Origin: a bacterium
GTDB lineage: Bacteria > SZUA-182 > SZUA-191 > JAJRXT01
Direction of reading: 5' to 3'
NCBI GenBank assembly: GCA_024277675.1
Contig: JAJRUS010000021.1
Coordinates: 1 to 44,942, forward strand
DNA: 44,942 nucleotides
Translations under genes and position numbers: made by a program
Shown here: piece after piece, positions 10,334 to 19,169 of the stretch
Layout of the letters: each line of letters opens with the position of its first letter
Position numbering within the stretch: the stretch's first letter is position 1
The notes under the pieces: generated by a model
Told to the model about the DNA's origin: nothing
Databases searched by the model: none
What the model saw: the letters and a program-made list of their open reading frames with translations, nothing else

Positions 10334-11873
10334 ACAGAAAATCGCTCATCAACTTGCGTTTTAAGATATAATCCAGCAGATAATCGGCGATTATTTTATT
10401 GCCCAAAGCGGTATAGTGGCATTCATCAAAATATATATCTCCGGTCACATCTTCAAAGATATTCTTTAAACTAATCGTATGGGCGTTGTAATAGCCGTCC
10501 AACTCCAGTACCTTCTTCTCTCCCAGGGGGTACATCTGCTGCATCATCTCCACATAATTTTCACCGGCCCCATATGAGCCCCATTTTTGTTTCTCTTTCG
10601 GGGTAAGCTGTTTTTTGCCGAAATAAATAATCGGCTGATAAGCAATAATGAGCTTAACCCCCTTTCCGTTACAGACATTTGCCATGTATTTATGATAGTT
10701 CTGATAATAATTGAGCGCCTCCGGCCTGAACCTGCATACCATGGCGCGCTTAAGCTGCAACTGCTTTTCTTTTTGCTTAAAAATAGCATTCTCCAGAAAG
10801 CGGTAAACAATGCTGGTACGCAACAGGTCATTGATTATGGCTTTAGGGTTGAACTTAACCGATCTTTTAGTTATAGCCAGTTCGGAACCTTTGTCTGCAT
10901 ATCCGCTGTATATGGGATTAAAGTCCGGGTTGACCGCATATACCAGATCGTTGCGGGCATCGAATACGATTACCATGTCCGGTTCACAATCCAGTACCCT
11001 ATATATAAGCAGCCCCAGCTCATTCCAGGAGGCGTAATAGGGCACGCCGGCATTTATCACCTCTATGTTTTTATCAGGGTAAAGCTGCTTAAACCGCTGT
11101 TCCATAAAATAGGTGATATGCTCATCCTGCCTGGCGCTTAGCCAGCCCAGTGCGGTGGAACCGCCTAACAGGAAGATTCTGTAAGTTCCCGACGGCTTAG
11201 GGATGGCGATATCCCTTGGATAACGAAAACCGAGGGAATTGGTCTTTAAATCCCACACCGGAAAGGTTTTGTCCAGGTTGCGCCTCAGGGCATAGCCAAT
11301 CATAGGCTCTTCATAACTGATCAAATCCTCCTCATACAATTGGCTGGGTTTGTACTTCTCCTTTATCCAGAAGATGGCCCGACCCGGCAACTCAATTATC
11401 AGGATAGCTCCCACCAATACCACGCATATATATATGGCGGAGAAGACAATCTTTTTGGCGCCGACTGCCAGCTTAATAAGCGCCAGGCTTAAGCACAGGT
11501 AAGCCAATTGGCAGATAATAACCCCAATAGCTACGCTGTTTAAGCTTACCCCCAGGGCGATAGCCAGCAAAATCGGTATTAGAAGCCACAAGGCGTGTTT
11601 GACGGAGAAGCGGGGCCAGGCCCCCTCCAGGTTTTCCTGGTGGGTTGATGCTATCCTAAAAAGGAGTATCGTCGCCAAGGCATCGAGCGAAAACAGGGCG
11701 ATGATAATATAAGACAAAACGGTGCTGAAATCGGAACCGTAATCATAGAGCAATCTGCTGAAGCCGGAGTCTATAAACAAAAGAGGGGCGGTGATTGCAA
11801 AAAAGATCAGAAGAGAAATTAGACTGTTTCTGAGTTTTTTAGATTTGTGTTGGAAGTCGCTACTAACTGACAT
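10323..11873 (-). CDS. Membrane-anchored SGNH/GDSL-type hydrolase
   Basis: N-terminal TM segments, then FLLGGSTALGW, VINAGVPYYASWNEL, DARNDLVY and C-terminal DECHYTALGNKIIADYL (DxxH). Confidence 0.8.
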   Translation of the reverse strand: MSVSSDFQHKSKKLRNSLISLLIFFAITAPLLFIDSGFSRLLYDYGSDFSTVLSYIIIALFSLDALATILLFRIASTHQENLEGAWPRFSVKHALWLLIPILLAIALGVSLNSVAIGVIICQLAYLCLSLALIKLAVGAKKIVFSAIYICVVLVGAILIIELPGRAIFWIKEKYKPSQLYEEDLISYEEPMIGYALRRNLDKTFPVWDLKTNSLGFRYPRDIAIPKPSGTYRIFLLGGSTALGWLSARQDEHITYFMEQRFKQLYPDKNIEVINAGVPYYASWNELGLLIYRVLDCEPDMVIVFDARNDLVYAVNPDFNPIYSGYADKGSELAITKRSVKFNPKAIINDLLRTSIVYRFLENAIFKQKEKQLQLKRAMVCRFRPEALNYYQNYHKYMANVCNGKGVKLIIAYQPIIYFGKKQLTPKEKQKWGSYGAGENYVEMMQQMYPLGEKKVLELDGYYNAHTISLKNIFEDVTGDIYFDECHYTALGNKIIADYLLDYILKRKLMSDFLYDK

Positions 11874-12756
11874 CTTGTTTTATCTCTGTTTTTCTAGCCA
11901 AAACCGACATCTCTCCCGCATAAGCGTAAAATAATGCCTGGCCGATGCTATTGTTTAATAAAATTTTATCCAGTAACTTAATAATAGGGGTAACTATCGG
12001 CACCCTATGAATCTTCAGTTGTGAACTAATGTAAATATAGTTAAAAGCTTTTACCGCAGGATAAACATCTAAGACTTCGAATGACTTTTCTTTGAGAAAG
12101 CGAGAAATTGTGCCTGGCGAAAAATAATAAAGATGCTCCTGGTTAAAATGATTCCAGTGCCTTCGCATGATCTTTGCCGAAAGACTTTCCAGATTGGGAG
12201 TTACAATCATCAGTAATCCGCCCGGCTTTATAATCCTCATTACTTCCGTTAGAAATGAAGCTGGATCAGTTACATGTTCCAGCAAATCCGACATAACCAC
12301 TACCTCAAAAAAACCATCTTCAAATTTAGCTGCCTCTAAAGCACCATTATATATTTTCTGCCCAAGAGTCTGCTGTGCAATCTTGGCTGCATATGTCGAC
12401 AGTTCAACCCCATAAACATCCCAATTGCTTTCTCTGGCCGCCTCTAAGAAGAATCCCATCGCACAGCCAATATCCAGAATTTTCCCTGAACCCACATATT
12501 TCCGAAGGTGTTCCAATTCCCTCCTAAAGGTAGCCATCTTAATTGATCTAACCAACTCCAGGTTTTTAGGTTCCTGTATTCCCCAAGCCAGATAGTAGTC
12601 CTCGCTATATAGCTTTTTGATAGCTTCCTCATCAGGAAAGGGGGACAAAAATGTCAGCCCACAGCTGCCACACTTTACAATATTTAAATCTGCTTTGCTA
12701 TAAAGTGGCTTGATGGAAGTTGAATGGCATAGATTGCAATTAGTGTTTAGCAACAT
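11863..12756 (-). CDS. Class I SAM-dependent methyltransferase
   Basis: CNLCHS...CGSCGLTFLSPFP N-terminal Cys motif, ILDIGCAMGFFLEAA SAM-binding motif I, VVMSDLLEHVTDP. Confidence 0.88.
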   Translation of the reverse strand: MLLNTNCNLCHSTSIKPLYSKADLNIVKCGSCGLTFLSPFPDEEAIKKLYSEDYYLAWGIQEPKNLELVRSIKMATFRRELEHLRKYVGSGKILDIGCAMGFFLEAARESNWDVYGVELSTYAAKIAQQTLGQKIYNGALEAAKFEDGFFEVVVMSDLLEHVTDPASFLTEVMRIIKPGGLLMIVTPNLESLSAKIMRRHWNHFNQEHLYYFSPGTISRFLKEKSFEVLDVYPAVKAFNYIYISSQLKIHRVPIVTPIIKLLDKILLNNSIGQALFYAYAGEMSVLARKTEIKQDVS

Positions 12757-13951
12757 AAGAATTAAGCTTTTCTTCTACTTTCATTTGGACCTCCCGGGGG
12801 GTTATGGATTTAACACAAATATTGTCACCCTCACAGGTAGGCGATTTAGCATTATATACACTCAAACATGGACTGCAATAGGGCCCCTTATAAAAGGTCA
12901 GGTGGTTTTCACCAATCGCACCATATAGCTTCGGTGTTTCCGGTCCAAAAAAGGAAATTGTGGGTGTGCCCAGAGCAGCAGCCATATGTAATGGGCCGCT
13001 ATCGTTGGTAATAAAGAGTATAGATCGTTCTAATAGCGCCAACATAGCTTCTAACTGTAATTCTCCAGCCAGATTAATGATGTTGTCGTTTTGGTTGTGT
13101 ATCTTTTCAAATATTTGATGAACATAGGCCTTCTCTTTGGGTGAACCGGTGAGGATGAAGCTGATTTGCGGGAATTTAGCGGCAATGTTTTCTATTAAAT
13201 AAACAAAATTTTCAGCCGGCCATCTCCGCTCATAGGCCATTTCGCTTGCATTAACGTTGACTGAAACCAAGGGACAATTTCCAGCGACGTTATGGGTGGC
13301 TAAAGACGACGCCAAGGCTTTTCGCCCACCTTCCGGCACCGCTATTTTATTTATTTTTATATCACCGGTGCTTGCCCCTAATACCTGGGCAAAGTTAAAA
13401 AATATTTCAGTTATGTGCTTGTAGTGGTTATAATAAATGTGATGGGTTAACAAATCTCCCCGCCACATGGAACGCAGATAAAAGCCGGCTCTTATTTTAG
13501 CGCCGGTCATATAAACGACTAAGGTTGAAAACTTTGAAAAAAATTCCAGATCAATGGCTATGTCAATATGTTTCTTACGTAAATAAACTAATCTGACTAT
13601 AAGGTCTTTAGTGAACGAAAAGAAAGAATCAGTCCTAAGCGTTAGTACTTCATCGGCTACATTAAGCAGTTTTAAAAAATCGTAGTTGGAAGTGAATGTG
13701 AGAAATATTATTTTGGCTTCAGGGTACTTCGATTTTAAGGCATTAAGCATAGGAGTGGCCAGCAAAATGCTCCCCATCCCAAAGTATTTGGTAATAAGTA
13801 TTTGTTTAGTATCCAGCTCAGAAGTATTGTTAATTTCAGGTAATCCCAAGAGTTTGCGGAACAGTCCCTTGAGTTTTTCATAGATGTCCAGAAACAGGCA
13901 TAAAACATGGCCAACTTTCTGGTCAATAAATTTCATGCGTTCAATTTGCAT
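12740..13951 (-). CDS. Glycosyltransferase family 9 (heptosyltransferase-like)
   Basis: ILITKYFGMGSILLATPMLNALKSKYPEAKI and LFITNDSGPLHMAAALGTPTISFFGPETPKLYG, with CSPC Cys motif near C-terminus. Confidence 0.9.
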   Translation of the reverse strand: MQIERMKFIDQKVGHVLCLFLDIYEKLKGLFRKLLGLPEINNTSELDTKQILITKYFGMGSILLATPMLNALKSKYPEAKIIFLTFTSNYDFLKLLNVADEVLTLRTDSFFSFTKDLIVRLVYLRKKHIDIAIDLEFFSKFSTLVVYMTGAKIRAGFYLRSMWRGDLLTHHIYYNHYKHITEIFFNFAQVLGASTGDIKINKIAVPEGGRKALASSLATHNVAGNCPLVSVNVNASEMAYERRWPAENFVYLIENIAAKFPQISFILTGSPKEKAYVHQIFEKIHNQNDNIINLAGELQLEAMLALLERSILFITNDSGPLHMAAALGTPTISFFGPETPKLYGAIGENHLTFYKGPYCSPCLSVYNAKSPTCEGDNICVKSITPREVQMKVEEKLNSYVAKH

Positions 13952-14088
13952 AACGTTTTATAAAAAAATCAGGCTGGAATTAGGCATAAGTCGGTATAGC
14001 AAGAAGTGCCTTTTTGTACTTTTACTATTTAGATACATATTTTTCCTTAATTATTCACCAACTTAATTATTTTTTGCATCTCTTTATA

Positions 14089-14265
14089 TCATAAGTATAT
14101 CTGACTTGGCAAATCTTTATAAATCTTATTCACGCCCGGTCCTGCCTTTATGTTGTAATATTTGATAAATTTTGATATTTTATCATAGACTTCTGTTTTC
14201 GTAGATTGGGATAGTTTATTTAGCTGAATATTTAGGTCATAATCAAAAAATGAAGAATAAATATA
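14089..14265 (-). pseudogene. Possible remnant of a decayed coding sequence C-terminus
   Basis: Continuous minus-strand frame FFDYDLNIQLNKLSQSTKTEVYDKISKFIKYYNIKAGPGVNKIYKDLPSQIYL* ending at 14089-14091, with no usable start (upstream in-frame TAA); approximate right boundary. Confidence 0.25.
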
Positions 14266-15830
14266 TTAGAAGGATAACCCTGGCCGCTATAATCTTTCTT
14301 GCCTTTTCTATCCGATTTCCGGGTATCTTCTGGGGGTATAATTTGTTTGGGGATGGACAACATTATGTTCTTGAGCCAGACGAAAGACACCACCCGACCA
14401 TAGCCGCATAATTTTTTGAAGGAATGGATTATAGCCAGTATTATGTAAGGGGGCTAGGCAATCAGATCGCTGTTATTTGGGGACTGGGAAAATTCTTAAA
14501 TAGTTCACTGGAGCTTAAGCCTCAATACCTGTATGCCATTGGCCGGTTATTGACCCTGCTTTATGGTCTGGCTACTATTTATCTGCTTTACTTCCTTTCG
14601 CTTGAGTTATTTAAAGATTATGCAGTCTCGCTGTTAGCAAGCCTGTTTTTGGCTCTATCCTGGATACATGTGGCTTATAGTCATATCGGGGTGGCGGATA
14701 TATCCTGCCTGTTTTGGGTATACGCTGCTCTTTACTCGATTTTACTTTATGTGGACCGGGAGGATGATCTCTATCTGGTGTTGGCTTCTATTGCCGGCGG
14801 CTTTGCAATCGGGACTAAATTTAGTGTGTACATTGTGCTTCCACTCATTTTTATCGTCATTGGCTCTCGCCGTAAACTCTACCACAGCCTTTTGATTTTA
14901 TTCGTTCTAATGGGCAGCTTCGAATTAATCAACGCTTTTTCTTATACCCCCGAAAGCTTTTTTAACACCCGTTATATGATGCTTACTGACAGCTTTGCCG
15001 GGGTTGAAGCCAATAAACTTATTAATTTACCGGTTTATACGTTGTTACTCTTGTCTTCAATGGGATTGCCGATATTTTTACTCTCTTTGCGGGGAATATT
15101 CAGCTTGCTTAAAACCGCAAAATTGAGAAATATTCATTTTAAAGACATTTTAACCAATAAATATGTGCTGATTACTGCCCCGATCTTGCTGCATTTCTAC
15201 ATGATTTGCAGGCTGGTGGTTAATCTGACCCGCTATCTGTTGCCTTTGATTCCATTATTGGCCATGTTTGCTGCTTATGGTTTGGTTAAGTTGTTTGATA
15301 GAAGGTCATTCCCAAGGGTATTTAAGGGGATTGTAGCCGCAATTATTGTCTACCAATTGCTCCAGATAGTTTCACTGGAGAAGGGGGCCGTAATTGATAC
15401 CCGTAAATTAATGGGGGAATGGATGGAGGAGAACATTAGCCCCAATAAAATCATTTCCACCGGCCCTCTAGAGGATTATAGTATAGTCCCCTCTATCTAT
15501 AAAACCACTACAAAGTTTGATGCCAACTATATAGCCCTGCATTCCTCTTTTTACTCCAGGTATCTTACCGGTGTGTCAGGCTTTAAGGATACTTACCCCA
15601 AATCCTGTGATGAGATTTTTCACTGTCGCGGTGGGGAGAAAACGCGGCAATTTATCCAGAACTTGTTTCAAGGCAAAACCAATTATGTTTTATTGAAGAA
15701 ATTTGAGCTTAATTTCATAACCCCGGAAATGCTGCTGCTGAAATACCTGTTCGGCCCGCGGGTAGACGGTTATGGTTCTTACACCGGGGATATGGCAATT
15801 TTTGGTAAACAGGCAGTAGTCAAAAATTAA
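14250..15830 (+). pseudogene. GT39/ArnT-like membrane glycosyltransferase interrupted by in-frame TAA (14409-14411)
   Basis: ATG at 14250 reads MKNKYIRRITLAAIIFLAFSIRFPGIFWGYNLFGDGQHYVLEPDERHHPTIAA*FFEGMDYSQYYVRGLGNQ..., in frame with the 468-aa ORF 14424-15830. Confidence 0.72.
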
Positions 15831-15904
15831 TTCTCCGGCTTTAGCTTTTAACCCAGGCAATTCGCAGAAAAACCAATGTCTGTTTTTGGAAAACCTGCTC
15901 ATAC

Positions 15905-15933
15905 TTGATTTCCCACTATAAATTTGCTATTAT
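15905..15933 (+). promoter_or_regulatory. Candidate sigma70-type promoter for the small lipoprotein gene
   Basis: TTGATT (15905-15910), 17-bp spacer, TATTAT (15928-15933). Confidence 0.35.
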
Positions 15934-15988
15934 ATTAAGCGGTAAGGCTATGCTGAAACGTGGCCGGAAAGCCGCAGGGGAGGTTATT

Positions 15989-16174
15989 ATGAGGTGGGCC
16001 TGGTTATTAATGGCGGTTTGGCTTTTATATCTTAGCGGCTGTTCATATCTGCCGCAACGCAGAAGAAGAAGTTATGAGCAAGACGATTATGAACAGATAA
16101 AACAGGAGCGGATTGAAGGCCATAAGCGAGATCTGAAACGACTGCGGCTTAATGAGCCTAGTCAGCTTTTTTGA
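15989..16174 (+). CDS. Small lipoprotein of unknown function
   Basis: ATG at 15989 after AGGGGAGG SD; MRWAWLLMAVWLLYLSGCSYLPQ signal peptide with LSGC lipobox, then charged tail; internal start of ORF 15905-16174. Confidence 0.72.
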   Translation: MRWAWLLMAVWLLYLSGCSYLPQRRRRSYEQDDYEQIKQERIEGHKRDLKRLRLNEPSQLF

Positions 16175-18260
16175 TTCTGGATTCTTCTCCCCGAATGGCC
16201 AGCGGTGTCCGGGAGATGGGGCCATACCATACCTCTCCAAGTTCATCCTCATCCTGAAGGTCGTGGATTGAATCGTCAATTGTATCCTCATCTGTAGTAC
16301 CCCACCAATTATGCTCAGCTTTAACATCCGAATTTCCGCTGATAAGAACATTATATTCCCGATTATTGGAAATATTATTACCCAACAAGCTGGCTTCATG
16401 GTCGATTTCCAGCCCTATCTCGTTATCCGAGAGGTCATTACCCTCAATGTTAAGTGTTTCTCCATCTGAGGAAAGAATCCCGGCCTGCCGGTTAGAGCGG
16501 ATGCGGCTATCCTGAATAATAGCTAACTCGGTACTATCTAATTGAATGCCCAAACGATTGCCCTGAATCCGGTTATGGTCGATTAAAATCCGTGACCCCT
16601 GATCCAAAATACCCTGTTCCCCATTGTAGTTGATGGTGTTATCCCGTAAGCTAAATTCGGCCAGCGCGCTTTTTACCCCCTGTTGCCCATTACCGCTTAA
16701 CAAGTTACCGGAAATGGTGCCCCGCATGATTTCACAACTGATGCCTACGGTAGCATTAGAAGCAATCCGGTTATCCAGCAGCACCACCGAACCCGATTTA
16801 TCGATCATGATTCCCTGGTTATTGTTTACTATTATGTTTTCTTTAGCCATTATATCGCTCTGGTGTATTTCCACCCCGGCTTTGCGATTGTATTTAATCG
16901 TATTCTCCTGTAAATTGGCGGCTGAACTTTCCTGGCAATCAATGCCCGCCTGCTGATTATACCGGATTTCATTTTGTCCTGTATTTATGCTGGACTTTTT
17001 GAAGGACAAGCCATCCCCGGCATTGTGTTGGATGAGATTATCCCATATATACGCTCCGCATTCTTCACCGGAAATGCCATGCCGGCGGTTGTAGCTGATT
17101 TCATTGGCCTCTATGGTAACCGAGGCGCCTTGTTTAATCCTGATAGCATCCCGGTTTTTTAGAATATGATTGTTGGATATTATTAGCTTGGAATTCTGGC
17201 TGGACACCCCGGCCAAACCATTATTGATAATTTGATTGTTCTTTATAATACTCAACGCTGAATCTTTAAGTTGTATACCTTCTCCGTTGCCGTATATTTG
17301 GTTATCAATGACCATAACCGGGGAAGAGCGTATCCGGAGACCTACCCGTTGATTGCCTGCTATTCGATTACCCCGTAGATCCAACTCCGATGATAAGCAG
17401 GATATGCCCAACTCAGAGTTATCCTGCACCAGGTTATCAATAAAGCTCAGTTTTGATTCCAGAAAGCGCACTCCCCAACGATTGCCACTAAACTCGTTTC
17501 CCTTTATATAACCTTCCACCTGCCGGGTACGCATACCATGGATCAGATTATTACGGAAGCGGTTGCCGGTGGCCACCAACTGAGAATCACGTATATCCAT
17601 ACCCCAATAGTTATTCTCAAATAGATTGTCTTTAAGCAGCATATCCACCTCCCGACAGCGGAGGCCACTGTAATTGCTGACAATACGGTTGTCGATCAAC
17701 TCCGCCTGCATCTCTTGAAAATAAACAGCCCGCAGGTTATGGGATATGGTATTATGTTTTAGCAGCAAGTTACTGAAATGGCTGTGAATTCCTTGACGAG
17801 CGTAGCTGATTTGGCAGTATTCAATGATATTTACCCAGTTATCGCTCAAGATTAGATGAATGCCGTCCCAATCGCCGCTCCGCTGGTTTTCTTCAGCCGA
17901 AGTAAATATAATCGGTTGCTCCCTGGTTCCCCGGGCAATCAGTCGACCCTGGAGTTGGAGGGCATGTTCTCCCAGCCCGTCAGCATTGGTATCACGCCGG
18001 GTAAACAATACCCGGGTGCCGGGCTTAATGGTTAACGTAGCCTCCTCCGCCACCTTTATAATCCCGTTTACTACCACTTGCCCTTCCCAGGTAGTATCCT
18101 GGGAGATGAATTTACTCTTGATCTTGGTAGATTTCGGCTGAGGAGGAGTAGCTGCCCAAACCGTATGCCCAATCAACAGCAGCAGGCCGGTAAGAATTAA
18201 TGGCCGCTTAAGGGTTATTTGAGTTAAGGTCTTGCGGACTGAGATAGAAATCATTTTCAT
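16158..18260 (-). CDS. Exported NosD-like right-handed parallel beta-helix protein
   Basis: ORF extends to 18314, but MKMISISVRKTL...LLLLIGHTVWA at 18260 looks like the signal-peptide start; tens of N.I..N..GI repeats. Confidence 0.85.
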   Translation of the reverse strand: MKMISISVRKTLTQITLKRPLILTGLLLLIGHTVWAATPPQPKSTKIKSKFISQDTTWEGQVVVNGIIKVAEEATLTIKPGTRVLFTRRDTNADGLGEHALQLQGRLIARGTREQPIIFTSAEENQRSGDWDGIHLILSDNWVNIIEYCQISYARQGIHSHFSNLLLKHNTISHNLRAVYFQEMQAELIDNRIVSNYSGLRCREVDMLLKDNLFENNYWGMDIRDSQLVATGNRFRNNLIHGMRTRQVEGYIKGNEFSGNRWGVRFLESKLSFIDNLVQDNSELGISCLSSELDLRGNRIAGNQRVGLRIRSSPVMVIDNQIYGNGEGIQLKDSALSIIKNNQIINNGLAGVSSQNSKLIISNNHILKNRDAIRIKQGASVTIEANEISYNRRHGISGEECGAYIWDNLIQHNAGDGLSFKKSSINTGQNEIRYNQQAGIDCQESSAANLQENTIKYNRKAGVEIHQSDIMAKENIIVNNNQGIMIDKSGSVVLLDNRIASNATVGISCEIMRGTISGNLLSGNGQQGVKSALAEFSLRDNTINYNGEQGILDQGSRILIDHNRIQGNRLGIQLDSTELAIIQDSRIRSNRQAGILSSDGETLNIEGNDLSDNEIGLEIDHEASLLGNNISNNREYNVLISGNSDVKAEHNWWGTTDEDTIDDSIHDLQDEDELGEVWYGPISRTPLAIRGEESRIKKAD

Positions 18261-18999
18261 TATGCTGAATTTGGTTAGTGGTCCATATATATTCTTCCCC
18301 CCCGAAGATACCATAACGATTGCCCTCTATTATATTTTTTTCAAACCAGGGGGTAGCCCCGGTACCCCAGAAGATACCGGCCTGCTGATTATCAAATATA
18401 TGATTAGCCATGATTTTGGGGGCCGATCCATTCCAGCAGGCAATACCCACCTCACCGGCGGAGATTTCATTCTGCTGAATTTGGGGGAAGGATCCCAACT
18501 GGCAGATAATACCGTATTTGTTCTGTATGAGCTTATTTTGCTCAATTTTGGGAGAAGCGTTAATGCAATAGATAGCTGTCTGGGCAAATTCAATTTTGAC
18601 ATGCTTGATTACTGTGGAATCGACTCCATCCAGAATGATTCCCGCCCAATCTTCCATCTGAGGCTGTTCCTCGGCTGAAGTAAATAATATAGGCTGTTCC
18701 GGGGTACCTTCGGCTAACAGCGTGCCTTGAATAATGAGTTCGGTACTGGTAAATATAAAGCGGGGATCAATGCGGGTGTTGCTACTCTTTTTAAACTTGA
18801 TCACCGTGCCTGGCGCAATGCTCAGGGTTACGCCGGATAGAACTATTACATCCCCGGTTATTTCCAACTGTCCCTGCCACAACATATCCTGAGTTATGGC
18901 TCCCTTTACCACCTGAGCCACCGGCCGGGGCTTAAATGCAGCACATCCAACTAAGCATAACAAGCATATACTGATTGAAATTCGGATAGTTTTTCTCAT
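18208..18999 (-). CDS. NosD-like parallel beta-helix lipoprotein
   Basis: MRKTIRISISICLLCLVGCAAF lipobox (LVGC); LSIAPGTVIKF and EQPILFTSAEE match the N-terminal module of the neighbouring 16158-18260 protein. Confidence 0.83.
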   Translation of the reverse strand: MRKTIRISISICLLCLVGCAAFKPRPVAQVVKGAITQDMLWQGQLEITGDVIVLSGVTLSIAPGTVIKFKKSSNTRIDPRFIFTSTELIIQGTLLAEGTPEQPILFTSAEEQPQMEDWAGIILDGVDSTVIKHVKIEFAQTAIYCINASPKIEQNKLIQNKYGIICQLGSFPQIQQNEISAGEVGIACWNGSAPKIMANHIFDNQQAGIFWGTGATPWFEKNIIEGNRYGIFGGEEYIWTTNQIQHNENDFYLSPQDLNSNNP

Positions 19000-19023
19000 A
19001 ACACCGGCAATGATTCAACCCAA

Positions 19024-19046
19024 AAAAATTAATCGGATTAATTTTT
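19024..19046. repeat. 23-bp perfect palindrome (operator-like)
   Basis: AAAAATTAATC-G-GATTAATTTTT, 11-bp arms and 1-nt centre, immediately upstream of the 18999 (minus) start. Confidence 0.6.
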
Positions 19047-19169
19047 GAAAGATGGGAGTTATTATACAGGAAAGCGCCGGAAAAGTATTTATTTATTTTT
19101 TGATTTTAGTTTCAGGCAATTGATTTTATGTGAATTGTCGAGCTATCATTTTGTTTTTACTACTTATAG

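Noticed and set aside
10587-11141. 184-aa plus-strand ORF
   Set aside because: Antisense shadow of the well-supported SGNH hydrolase gene
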